Shown one piece after another: positions 35,241 to 43,618 of a stretch of DNA of 64,000 nt (positions within the stretch are counted from its first letter, which is position 1; each line of letters starts with the position of its first letter). Under the pieces are notes generated by a model. That model searched no databases, was not told the DNA's origin, and saw nothing but the letters and a program-made list of their open reading frames with translations. The position numbers were made by a program, and so were the translations under genes. Source of the stretch: Nonomuraea helvata (GTDB lineage Bacteria > Actinomycetota > Actinomycetes > Streptosporangiales > Streptosporangiaceae); the NCBI RefSeq assembly GCF_039535785.1, contig NZ_BAAAXV010000001.1, positions 3,162,001-3,226,000 of the forward strand, in the 5' to 3' direction.

Positions 35241-36281
35241 GTGGGAGCCGACCTGATCAGCAGGGCGCAGGCTGGGGACGGCGAGGCGTTCCGGGCGCTG
35301 ACCGAGCCGCACCGCCGCGAGCTACAGGTGCACTGCTACCGGATGCTCGGATCGTTCCAGGATGCAGAGGACGTCCTCCAAGAGGCCTTGTTGGCCGCCT
35401 GGCGGGGTCTGGGTGGGTTCGACGGTCGTGCCTCGCTGCGTACCTGGCTCTACCGGATCGTCACCAACCGTTGCCTTGACGCGCTTCGCTCGGCCAGCCG
35501 GCGCCCGGCCAAGGTGTGGGACATCCCCGGGGTCGAACCGCCCGAGCCGACCCGGCTCGGGGAAGTCGTCTGGCTCGAGCCGTATCCTGACGCGCTCCTC
35601 GAAGGTGCGATCCAGGTGCCGCTCGGCCCGGAGGCCCGCTACGAACAGACCGAGTCCATCTCCCTGGCCTTCGTGACCGCGCTTCAGGTCCTGCCGCCTC
35701 GTCAGCTCGCTGTCCTCGTCTTGCGTGACGTCCTTGGATTCCGCGCAGACGAGGTGGCCGACATGCTGGGCGTCACTGTCGAATCGGTTAAGAGCGCCCT
35801 TAAGCGTGCGCGCGCCGGCCTGCAGCGCCGGCTGACGGTCGCCGACCGGGAACCTCCTCCGGCCGCCGGCTCGCCGGCCGAGGATGCGCTGGTGGCGAAG
35901 TTCGTCAGCGCGTACGAGTCCGCCGACATCGCCGCCTTGGTGGCCCTGCTGACCGACGACGTCTTCATGTCCATGCCGCCGCTGCCCCTCGAATACGAAG
36001 GCCGAGACGTTGTGGCGCGGTTCTGCGCCGACCTGTTCGGCTCGGGCCGCAGGTTCGACCTGGTGCCGACGCGGGCCAACGGTCAGCCGGCGTTCGGTGC
36101 CTACCTGCGTGCTCCTACCGGCATCCGGCACGGGACCGGCCTGTACGTCCTCGCCCTCCGAGGCGACCGTATCTGCGCCATGACCCGCTTCGAAAACAGC
36201 GTGCTCCCATCGTTCGGGCTACCGCGATCGCTGCCCTTGCCTCCGGAAACGGGTATGAAGCTGCGCAGATCTCCGATGTGA
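35241..36281 (+). CDS. SigG-like ECF sigma factor with SnoaL tail
   Basis: 346 residues. Sigma-2 is at about 10-75 (GDGEAFRALTEPHRRELQVH, then CYRMLGSFQDAEDVLQEALL). Sigma-4 is at about 140-195 (LPPRQLAVLVLRDVLGF, VTVESVKSALKRARAGL). A SnoaL-like domain follows at about 215-330 (MSMPPLPLEYEGRDVVARF). It is a paralogue of the factor at 27279-28298. GTG 35241 was chosen because AGGAG lies eight bases upstream; longer starts reach 35136. It faces a DHFR-like gene, the probable target. No anti-sigma gene is adjacent. Confidence 0.9.
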   Translation: MGADLISRAQAGDGEAFRALTEPHRRELQVHCYRMLGSFQDAEDVLQEALLAAWRGLGGFDGRASLRTWLYRIVTNRCLDALRSASRRPAKVWDIPGVEPPEPTRLGEVVWLEPYPDALLEGAIQVPLGPEARYEQTESISLAFVTALQVLPPRQLAVLVLRDVLGFRADEVADMLGVTVESVKSALKRARAGLQRRLTVADREPPPAAGSPAEDALVAKFVSAYESADIAALVALLTDDVFMSMPPLPLEYEGRDVVARFCADLFGSGRRFDLVPTRANGQPAFGAYLRAPTGIRHGTGLYVLALRGDRICAMTRFENSVLPSFGLPRSLPLPPETGMKLRRSPM

Positions 36282-36440
36282 TCCAGGAACCAGACCCTTG
36301 CATCTTTCGAATCAGCCCCCTGGCCAGGAGCTTTCGCAGACCGGTAGTGCGGGACACGCAGGACGTGGCCTGACCTGGCCGTGTCCTCACGCGGACAGAG
36401 AAGTGGCCGGAGGACGGCTGGCAACCATGCGGTGTACGGG

Positions 36441-36734
36441 TCAGGGGACGGTCTTCTCCACGCCGATGGCGAGAACACCGAGGCGTTCCTTCTCCGGCGG
36501 GTAGATGCTTCGGATGACCGCGAGCAGTTCCTGAGGATTCTTGCCGAGGTCGCCCCCGATCGCGATCGGGTCCTCGTTCTCCAGCATCTCCTCGAAGGAG
36601 GCGTACAGCGACACCCTGACGACCCGCGTCGCGGCCAGGGCCGCCTGGAACTCTCCTGCCTGGCTGGTTCCCGGATATTTCGCGACAAGGACACCGCCCA
36701 GGTCGGTCGCCCGTGCATGTACCGACGTGACCAT
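36441..36734 (-). pseudogene. ASCH-domain C-terminal fragment fused to regulator tail
   Basis: 97 codons. The first 30 or so (MVTSVHARATDLGGVLVAKY, PGTSQAGEFQ) continue the tail of an XRE/TPR regulator. After ALAAT the frame becomes VSLYASFEEMLENEDPIAIG and ELLAVIRSIYPPEKERLGV, the C-terminal half of an ASCH (PUA-like RNA-binding) domain. The N-terminal ASCH half is absent. It is a chance fusion of two gene remnants and probably non-functional. Confidence 0.5.
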
Positions 36735-36735
36735 C

Positions 36736-37040
36736 CGGGGTGGCCCCCCAGAGCGCGCAGTCCATGAACAACGGCCTCGTCGAGGGCGCCAAGATGCGCC
36801 AGCGAGATGCCCAGGTCCAGGTGGGCGATCGCTTCGCGGCTGAGCGAGCGCCGGCCAGCCGGCGTTGCCTCGTGGGCCAGGACTGCGCGTTCAGCATGAT
36901 GGCGTGCCTGCTCGTAGTCGCCGAGCCAGAGGTAGGACGAGGCGGTGCAGGCGGTCATCGCGTAGGTGGCCGACGGCCTGGTGTCGGTGCCGTCCGGACG
37001 GGCGGGTGTGTGACCCGGCATGGCAGCCACCGAGCTCGCG
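36736..37040 (-). pseudogene. XRE/TPR regulator internal fragment
   Basis: The reading YAMTACTASSYLWLGDYEQA, RHHAERAVLAHEATPAGRRS, then LSREAIAHLDLGISLAHLG is a TPR-like segment found in long Streptomyces-type XRE regulators. There is no helix-turn-helix upstream, and the frame shifts near 36735 into the next fragment. The neighbouring 37041-37290 contains another unidentified fragment on the plus strand (VITARASGGNAFGQREIQAL). Confidence 0.55.
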
Positions 37041-37290
37041 ATAGCAGATGCAGGACTCGATCTGGCGGAAAGGAGGACCCGTACCGGCTGTCGGTGATCA
37101 CGGCCCGCGCGTCCGGCGGAAACGCCTTCGGGCAGCGGGAGATCCAGGCGCTCTGGCGCCACGGACCCCGGCGGGTGAGCGCCTACCGGTCGATCGGCTG
37201 GTTCTACGCGGCGAGGCACTCACCTACCTGGCCGGACTCCACAGCGCGGGCATCATCCCCTGGCCCGGTTGATGAGCCAAACGAAATTCC

Positions 37291-37980
37291 CTAAGCGGTA
37301 TCCGGGCCGTAGAGCGCGGCGATGTCCTTGGCTGTGGCCCAGCGGCTGTAGGTGGGCGACTGCGGCCAGCCGGCGGGCGAGTCCTGCCACTCCTCCTGCC
37401 GCCCGTACGGCAGCAGGTCGATCAGCGCGAAGGTGTGGCTGAGCTGCTCGGTGCCCCGGCCATTGGTGTGCCAGGTGCGATACACGGTGTCGTCATCGCG
37501 CAGGAACACGTTGACGGCGAAGCCTCCGCCGGGCGGTGCGCCGACGTCGGCGCCGAACGGGCTGTTCGCGGTGGAATACCAGGCCATCTTGTTCCCCACC
37601 CGCCGCTTGTAGGCGAGTGCCTCGTCGATCGGGCCCTGGGTGACGAGGACGAACCGGGCATCGTAGTTGTCCAGGAACTCCGGCCGGGTGAACTGCGAGG
37701 TGAACCCCGTGCACCCCGGGCACTGCCACTCCTTGCCCGGGAACCACATGTGGTTGTAGACGATCAGCTGCCTCCGGCCTTCGAAGACGTCCGCCAGCCG
37801 AATGGGTCCGTCCTCGCCTTCAAGGGTGTAGTCCGGCATCCTCACCATCGGCAGGCGGCGGCGCTGGGCCGCGATGGCGTCGAGTTCCCGGGTCGCGGCC
37901 TTCTCCCGGGCACGCAGCGCTTCGAGCTGACGCTGCCAGGTGTCGGCGTCGACGACGGGCGGTAGTGCATTTGTGCTCAT
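37291..37980 (-). CDS. DUF899 thioredoxin-like protein
   Basis: 229 residues. The N-terminal helix LEALRAREKAATRELDAIAA is followed by RRLPMVRMPDYTLEGEDGPI, LADVFEGRRQLIVYNHMWFP and a CPGCTGF motif in the thioredoxin active-site position. This is the standard DUF899 architecture (AhpC/TSA-like; function unknown, sometimes linked to dithiol-disulfide chemistry). ATG 37980 has GAGGA upstream. Confidence 0.88.
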   Translation of the reverse strand: MSTNALPPVVDADTWQRQLEALRAREKAATRELDAIAAQRRRLPMVRMPDYTLEGEDGPIRLADVFEGRRQLIVYNHMWFPGKEWQCPGCTGFTSQFTRPEFLDNYDARFVLVTQGPIDEALAYKRRVGNKMAWYSTANSPFGADVGAPPGGGFAVNVFLRDDDTVYRTWHTNGRGTEQLSHTFALIDLLPYGRQEEWQDSPAGWPQSPTYSRWATAKDIAALYGPDTA

Positions 37981-38574
37981 GGTTCCTCACCGATCATGTG
38001 CGCGCGGCTTGCAGTGTGCAGGGGTAGACCTGGCCCGGTCGTCGAATTCATCGGTGGCCGGGCGATCCGATCGGGAAAGCCACGGAAGGAGGGCACACAC
38101 AGCCTCCCCACGGAACGCGTTCGCCGTCCATCGAGCGCATATCAGCCGCCAGGGCGGGCCGGCGCATGATCCAACCGAAAAAGCCCTAGCTCACCGCGGG
38201 CAATATGCCCTGAATCTGCCACCGTGAGGACGCCGCCGACCCGACCCTTGCACTCCACAGGTATTGACAATTACTCCTCGCAGCGAGGAATGTCCTCAGA
38301 CGGAGGATTGGCGTTGAGACCCTTATAGGCGCCATGGTGCTGATGCCGGTGCTACGGCAGTGGTCGGTGTTCAACAAGACGGGGCTGGGCGCGCCGAGGG
38401 TAAGAAGGCCTGCGAGGAGCTGGCCGCGTTCCTGGCCAAGACCGAGGCGACAGCCGCCAGGTTCGTCGAGCGCCGGGAGGAGCGCCGGGCACGCGCCGCG
38501 GCGGCACACTGACCCTTCCGGCGGGCCGCGACCGGCTAGGAGGGGAACGTGTCGCCGTGGAATGATCCTCACCT
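37981..38574. other. Intergenic region with an orphan promoter and ORF remnant
   Basis: 594 bases. It holds the twin palindromes described at 38264-38307. A following open frame from ATG 38334 (MVLMPVLRQWSVFNKTGLGA) shifts near 38395 into KKACEELAAFLAKTEATAAR and ends at 38513. Together they look like a small broken gene of unknown family. Confidence 0.4.
38264..38307 (+). promoter_or_regulatory. TTGACA box with tandem TCCTC-N5-GAGGA palindromes
   Basis: TTGACA at 38264-38269 is followed by TCCTC-GCAGC-GAGGA (38275-38289) and TCCTC-AGACG-GAGGA (38293-38307). The two are identical half-site patterns 18 bases apart, so a dimeric regulator could bind adjacent faces. No convincing -10 is seen. 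Confidence 0.45.
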
Positions 38575-40542
38575 ATGGATCTCCCCGTCCAGCTGGTTCT
38601 CGGCGTCTTCACGCTCCTGACGATCATGGCGCTGGCCACGGCCGCGCAGCGCCTGCTGAACGTCAGGTTCGGCAGGCTGCGCACGTTCCTGGCCGCGCTG
38701 GCCGCCTTCGGGCTGGCGCGGCCGGTGCTGGAGCCGATCCTGGGCTCGCTCGGCGGCGTCGACGCGCAGCAGCCGCCCGCCGCGGCGGCCCTGGGGCTCC
38801 TGCTGCTCATCGTCATGTGCGTGGTGCTCATCCCCATGGTGATCCTCGTGCTGGCCGAGGCGCTGGTGCCGCCCGGCTCGGTGCCGGGGCCGCTGGAGCT
38901 GATCAGGTCCGTCCGCGGCCGCGTCTCCCGATCCAGGCGCTACTCGCAGATCACCAGGATCGCGATCAGGCACGGCCTCGGCCCGTACCTGCGCGGCCGG
39001 GGCGAGCGGCTGGAAGACCGTTCGGGCAAGGTACGGCTGGCCAGGTCGCTGCGCGAGGCACTCGACGACGGCGGGGTCACGTTCGTCAAGCTCGGCCAGA
39101 TCCTGTCCACCAGGCGCGACCTGCTGCCCGCCGAGTTCGTCGAGGAGTTGGGAGGGCTGCAGGACCAGGTCGCCCCGGCGCCCTGGGAGCAGATCGAGCC
39201 GGTGCTCAGGGCCGAGCTGGGCGGGCCTGTGGAGGAGGTGTTCGCCGAGTTCGGCAGGACGCCGCTGGCCGCCGCCTCCATCGGGCAGGTCCACACCGCC
39301 CGCCTGCACACCGGCGAGAGCGTCGTGGTCAAGGTGCGGCGGCCGGGGATCCAGTCCGTCGTCGCGAAGGACCTCGACATCGTCAGGCGGCTGGCGGCCA
39401 CACTGGAGTCGCGCACCCGCTGGGGCCGCTCGCTCGGCCTGGGCGACCTGGCCGAGGGGTTCGCGACCGCCATCCGCGAAGAGCTCGACTTCCGCGTGGA
39501 GGCGGCCAACATGGCGGCCGTCGCGGCCTCCGACGGCGGCGGCGTCACCTATCCCGCCCCGATCAGCGCCATGTGCACCGAACGCGTGCTCGTCATGCGC
39601 CGCCTGTCGGGCAGACCGGTCACCACGGCCACACCCGAGCAGGGGCCGCGGCTGGCCCGCGACCTGCTCGACTGCCTGCTCAGGCAGATCCTCGTCGAGG
39701 GCGTCTTCCACGCCGACCCGCATCCCGGCAACCTCATGCTGCTCGAGGACGGCACCCTGGGGCTGCTCGACTTCGGCTCCGTCGGCCGGCTCGACGGCTC
39801 GGTGCGCTCGGCGCTGCAGCGCTTCCTGCTCGCCATGAACCGGCAGGACCCCCTCGGCGTCACCGACGCGCTGCTGGAGGTGGTGCCCAGGCCGGAGGAC
39901 ATCGACGAGGCCGCGTTAGAGCGGGCGCTCGGCCAGTTCATGGCCAGGCATCTGGCGCCCGGCATGGACAGCGTGCGGATGTTCACCGACCTGTTCAAGA
40001 TCGTCTCGGCATACGGGCTGTCGATCCCGCCGGAGGTCGCCGCCGTGTTCCGCGCGCTGGCCACACTGGAGGGCACGCTCGTACGCCTCTCCCCCGGCTT
40101 CGACCTGATCGGCGAGGCGCGCGCGTTCGCGGGCCGTTACCTCGCCGAGCGGGTCGGCCCTGAGACGGTCAGGGAGACCGTCACCCAGGAGCTGGCCGCG
40201 CTGCTGCCGATGCTGCGCCGCCTGCCGCGCCGCGTCGAGCGCATCGCGAGCGCCGCGGAGCACGGCAGGTTCACCATGAACGTCCGGCTGCTCGCCGACG
40301 ACCGCGACCGCGGCTACGTGACGGGCCTGCTCCACCAGGTGCTCCTGACGGTGCTCGGCGCCACGGCCGGGCTGATGGCGGTCATCCTCCTCGGGACGGA
40401 CGGCGGCCCGCAGGTGCTGTCGAACACCTCGTTGTTCCAGCTCATCGGCTACAACCTGCTGGGGATCTCCGCCATCCTGGTGCTGCGCGTCCTGGCCGTG
40501 ATCTTCCGCCGCCCGCGCGCCTCGGACGATCACCACTCGTAG
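38575..40542 (+). CDS. ABC1/AarF/UbiB family atypical kinase
   Basis: 655 residues. N-terminal membrane helices are at about 5-25, 38-58 and 70-103. The ABC1 kinase-like domain is at about 140-420: the KxGQ-type motif FVKLGQILSTRRDLLPAEF, ATP site with AAASIGQVHTARL and VVVKVRRPG, catalytic HADPHPGNLM and metal LLDFGSVGRLD. Two C-terminal helices follow at about 595-645. The family supports isoprenoid quinone synthesis or lipid homeostasis, and actinomycete members are otherwise uncharacterised. It is the last clearly chromosomal gene before the island; its end overlaps a convergent gene fragment by 13 bases. Confidence 0.92.
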   Translation: MDLPVQLVLGVFTLLTIMALATAAQRLLNVRFGRLRTFLAALAAFGLARPVLEPILGSLGGVDAQQPPAAAALGLLLLIVMCVVLIPMVILVLAEALVPPGSVPGPLELIRSVRGRVSRSRRYSQITRIAIRHGLGPYLRGRGERLEDRSGKVRLARSLREALDDGGVTFVKLGQILSTRRDLLPAEFVEELGGLQDQVAPAPWEQIEPVLRAELGGPVEEVFAEFGRTPLAAASIGQVHTARLHTGESVVVKVRRPGIQSVVAKDLDIVRRLAATLESRTRWGRSLGLGDLAEGFATAIREELDFRVEAANMAAVAASDGGGVTYPAPISAMCTERVLVMRRLSGRPVTTATPEQGPRLARDLLDCLLRQILVEGVFHADPHPGNLMLLEDGTLGLLDFGSVGRLDGSVRSALQRFLLAMNRQDPLGVTDALLEVVPRPEDIDEAALERALGQFMARHLAPGMDSVRMFTDLFKIVSAYGLSIPPEVAAVFRALATLEGTLVRLSPGFDLIGEARAFAGRYLAERVGPETVRETVTQELAALLPMLRRLPRRVERIASAAEHGRFTMNVRLLADDRDRGYVTGLLHQVLLTVLGATAGLMAVILLGTDGGPQVLSNTSLFQLIGYNLLGISAILVLRVLAVIFRRPRASDDHHS

Positions 40543-40637
40543 CCGAACGGCTCGCGAGGCCGGTAGGGCGCCTCCAGCACGGCCGTTTCGCCAGCGCTGA
40601 GCCGGAGCTTCACCTCGGCCAGCGAGTCGCCTAGAGC
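40530..40637 (-). pseudogene. C-terminal gene fragment cut by the IS630 end
   Basis: Codons LALGDSLAEVKLRLSAGETA, VLEAPYRPREPFGYEW run to a stop at 40530. The reading is interrupted exactly where the IS630-type terminal repeat begins. Removing 40640-61606 (the island plus one TA copy) joins it in frame to a minus-strand frame at 61607-61634 beginning MFHVTQDGD. The family is not recognised. Confidence 0.5.
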
Positions 40638-40686
40638 TAGTGTCATCCGCCTGAAATTCGCCAGGTAAGTCCGTATGGTGCTGGCT

Positions 40687-40848
40687 ATGGCGCATTCAGG
40701 TCCGGCTGCGGTGGAGATCCACTTATCCGAGGGTGAGCGGGCTCGGTTGATCGGTGTGTCGGCGGAGTCGTCGAGGGTGGCGGTCCGGGCGAAGATCGTG
40801 CTGGCGTGTGCGGGGCCGGGGATCAGCACCGCGCAGGTGGCTGGCCCG
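40687..40848 (+). pseudogene. IS630 transposase N-terminus
   Basis: MAHSGPAAVEIHLSEGERAR, then VAVRAKIVLACAGPGISTAQ is the helix-turn-helix start of an IS630-family transposase. It breaks after AQVAG, where a different transposase begins in another frame. The left terminal repeat precedes it by about 45 bases. Confidence 0.7.
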
Positions 40849-41352
40849 CGCCAGCCGCAGCGACAAAGGCCTGCGGCGGTTCCCGGACGAGCTGGTGGCC
40901 TTCATCGAAGGGCTGGCGTTGTGCAAGCCCAAGCCCAGCGTGGCGACGATCCACCGGCAGGCCGAAAGCATCGCCAGAGCACGCGGCTGGCCCGTTCCCG
41001 GCTACTGGACAGTCCACAGCATCATCACTGAGTTGGACCCGGCACTGGTCACCCTCGGACTGGAGGGGACCCGCCGCTATCGGGAAGCCTATGAGCTGGT
41101 GTACCGGCGGGAGGCCACCAAGCCGAACGAGATTTGGCAGGCCGACCACACCGAGCTGGACATCTGGGTGCTGGATGAGCGGGGCAAGCCGGCCCGGCCA
41201 TGGCTGACCGCCGTCGAAGACGACCACTCCCGCGCCATCGCCGGGTACGCCGTCAACCTGGAGGCCCCTTCCGCCCTGACCACCGCGCTGGCCTTCCGGC
41301 ACGCGATCTGGCGCAAAGCCGAACCTGGCTGGCACGTGTGCGGCATCCCAAT
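40848..41352 (+). pseudogene. Mu/TniA-type rve transposase, internal fragment
   Basis: Residues LVAFIEGLALCKPKPSVATI, then WQADHTELDIWVLDERGKPA and RPWLTAVEDDHSRAIAGYAV match the start of the retroviral-integrase-like catalytic domain. The first catalytic aspartate (QADHTELD) is present. The domain is cut at WHVCGIP, before the second aspartate, by the Tn3 fragment. Start and end are both lost. Confidence 0.75.
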
Positions 41353-41888
41353 CGGCGCGAGGGTCGATGCGCCACAGCTTCTGGTCGGGCGGGCAGGTCG
41401 GCCAGCTGCGGGGCGTAGGAGAACCCGGCCAAGGTGAGCAGCCCATAGACGATGTCGCTGTAGCTGGAGGTGTCGGTGACGATCGTCTCGGGGCGTTTGC
41501 CGCCGTCGCGGTCATACAGCACGTCCAGGACGTACAACGAGTCGCGCGGGGTGCCGGCCACGACCATGCCGCCCAGGCCGGACGCCTGGTCGTTCAACAT
41601 GTTCAGCCAGGCGCCGCGGCCCCGGCCGAAGTACTTGGGGTTGGGCCGAGCGTGGATGGTGGCCGTGGGGACGACGAAGCGCATCCCATCGACCGAGGCG
41701 ACCAGCCCACCACCCCACGCCCGCGCCAGACCGATGCAGTCCTGGGCGTCGATGAGGGTGGCGTTGGCGGCCTTGTAGGTGGCAAACCGCAGGTAGGTCT
41801 GATCGACATGGGACAGCCGGTCGCGCCTCAGCGCCTTCGCGCCGCCGATGACGGGGGTGCGCGAGCGGTCCGACGTTGAGTTCGGTCA
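41351..41888 (-). pseudogene. tnpA: Tn3 family transposase, central fragment
   Basis: The reading frame without start gives LSHVDQTYLRFATYKAANAT, LARAWGGGLVASVDGMRFVV, HARPNPKYFGRGRGAWLNML and ETIVTDTSSYSDIVYGLLTL, the central DDE region of Tn3 TnpA. One extra C near 41403 shifts the frame before DQKLWRIDPRADW. An in-frame stop lies directly upstream at 41887. The rest of the C-terminal domain is missing here; a matching C-terminus is at 47532-48140. Confidence 0.8.
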
Positions 41889-41912
41889 TGCGTTCCTTCC
41901 TAATGAGCGATG

Positions 41913-42203
41913 TCACACTGTGCGGGTGGCGCGTGGTCCGTCGAGTCCCCAGGTGACGATCTTGACGGGGATAATGCGGATGATCTCGCGAGACAGGGAT
42001 GGCAGGGGCGGCTCCTGGTCGGTCAGTGCGACCGCGGTGCCGCGGATCTCGATGCTCCTAAGCCTCCAGGGGGCGAGCGTTGCCAGGTCGTCGACGACGA
42101 AGTTGGTCGGGTTGTTCTGCACCTGCCCGTCGGGTGAGACGGTGGCCAGCCGTCCGATGGGCTGTGTGGCCAGGTAGTCGAGCTCGGATCGGGTGAGGAT
42201 CAC
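41913..42203 (-). CDS. PPOX/F420 split-barrel protein with internal deletion
   Basis: 96 residues. MILTRSELDYLATQPIGRLA, TVSPDGQVQNNPTNF is the start, and LAPWRLRSIEIRGTAVALTD, EPPLPSLSREIIRIIPVKIV is the end of a PPOX-class (F420-dependent) protein. The usual 35 or so residues between NNP and VVDDLA are missing without loss of frame. They include the strands that bind the cofactor phosphate. The GTG at 42203 overlaps the exporter stop as GTGA, so it is translated, but it is probably inactive as an enzyme. It is the last gene of the Mca-FMO operon. Confidence 0.75.
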   Translation of the reverse strand: MILTRSELDYLATQPIGRLATVSPDGQVQNNPTNFVVDDLATLAPWRLRSIEIRGTAVALTDQEPPLPSLSREIIRIIPVKIVTWGLDGPRATRTV

Positions 42204-43606
42204 GGGCGGGGGTCCTTCCGGTTGCGGGGGTAGAGGAGGGCGGGGATCAGGGTGGCGGCGGACAGGGCCAGGACCCACCAGAAGGTGTTGCCGTAGGCGG
42301 CTGCGGGGGTCGGGCTGGTGGTGAGGTGGTGTTGGAGGGCGATGGTGAGGGTGGCGGTGCCAAGCGCGCCGCCCACCCGGTTGATGGTGTTGATGGTGGC
42401 GGCGGCCTGGGGCACTTGGTGTTTGTCGACGCTGCTGTAGACGGCGGCCATGCTGGGTGCCATCACGATGCCGAGGCCGGCGCCCCGTACCAGTAGGGAC
42501 AGCAGCAGGAGCGGCAGTGCCGGGGCGGCGGCGACCTGGGTGAAGGCAAGCGTGCCTGCCAGGGTGGTGAGGATGCCGGTGAGCACGAGGGGTCGGGGTG
42601 GCATGCGGTCGGTGAGTTTTCCGGCGAGGTAGGTGGCAGCGGCGGTGCCGAGGGCTTGGGGTGCGAGCAGGAGTCCGGCTTGGAGGGGGTCGGCGTGCTG
42701 AACCTGCTGGTAGTACAGGGGTAGCAGGAGCATGGAGCTGTAGAGTGCGGCGCCTTGGAGGAAGGAGTTGCTGGTGGCGACGGTGAAGCCGCGCCGGGCG
42801 AACAGCCGCACGTTGATCAGCGGTGGGTTGGCCGAGCGCAGCGCGTGCGTGAGGTAGCCGGTCACCAGGATTGCTCCGCACGCCAGCGGGAGGGTGACGG
42901 CGGCGGTGTCGGCCTGGCCGACTTGGGCCAGGCCGTACACCAGTGCGGCCAGGCCGGGCGAGAGCAGGGCCAGCCCGAACAGGTCCAGCCGCACGCCTGA
43001 GCGGGTCCTGGTGTCGTCGGGCAGGCCCTTGGCGGCCAGCAGCAGGGTCAGCGCGCCGACGGGCACGTTGATCAGGAACATCCAGCGCCAGTCGAGGGCG
43101 TGCAGGATCGCGCCGCCCACGATCGGCCCGAGCACGGGCGCGAAGCTGATGGGCAGGATGGTCAGGGACAGGACCCGGCCCAGCCGCGCAGGTCCCGCGG
43201 CCTGGACCATCATCGACTGGCCGAGGGGTTGGATGAAGGCGCCGCCGACCCCTTGCAGGACGCGGAAGGCGATGAGGCTGCCGATCGACCAGGCGAGCCC
43301 GCACAGGGCGGAGGCGGCGACGAAGAGCCCGACCGAGGCCATCCACACGGTTCTGGCGCCGAACCGGTCGGCGGCCCAGCCCGACAGGGGCATGACGACG
43401 GCCACGGCCAGCAGGTAGGCAGTGGAGATCCATTGGACGGCCGGCAGCGGGTCGCCCAGGTCGCGGGCTACCGCGTCGACGCCGACGCTGACGATCGTGG
43501 TGTCGAGCACGACCAGGATCGGGCCCAGCACCAGGACGAAGGCGGTCCGGAGGAGCGCAGCGTCGAGTTTCTGCGGAGTCTGCGGTGGGGTGGTTGTGAG
43601 GAGCAA
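42200..43606 (-). CDS. DHA2 family MFS exporter
   Basis: 468 residues and 14 predicted helices. Family motifs are LDTTIVSVGVDAVARDLG in helix 1, GWAADRFGARTVWM (motif A) and LGPIVGGAILHALDWRWMFL (motif C region with the DHA2 WRW). It would expel drugs or conjugates using the proton gradient. Its start lies 12 bases after the Mca-monooxygenase stop and its stop overlaps the PPOX start, so it is inside the operon. It is plausibly the export step of the detoxification pathway. Confidence 0.92.
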   Translation of the reverse strand: MLLTTTPPQTPQKLDAALLRTAFVLVLGPILVVLDTTIVSVGVDAVARDLGDPLPAVQWISTAYLLAVAVVMPLSGWAADRFGARTVWMASVGLFVAASALCGLAWSIGSLIAFRVLQGVGGAFIQPLGQSMMVQAAGPARLGRVLSLTILPISFAPVLGPIVGGAILHALDWRWMFLINVPVGALTLLLAAKGLPDDTRTRSGVRLDLFGLALLSPGLAALVYGLAQVGQADTAAVTLPLACGAILVTGYLTHALRSANPPLINVRLFARRGFTVATSNSFLQGAALYSSMLLLPLYYQQVQHADPLQAGLLLAPQALGTAAATYLAGKLTDRMPPRPLVLTGILTTLAGTLAFTQVAAAPALPLLLLSLLVRGAGLGIVMAPSMAAVYSSVDKHQVPQAAATINTINRVGGALGTATLTIALQHHLTTSPTPAAAYGNTFWWVLALSAATLIPALLYPRNRKDPRP

Positions 43607-43618
43607 GGGGGTCTGCTT

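Noticed and set aside
38334..40163. A 609-codon plus-strand frame within the AarF/UbiB gene
   Set aside because: Composition is dominated by Arg, Gly and Ala. The kinase in the neighbouring frame has complete motifs.
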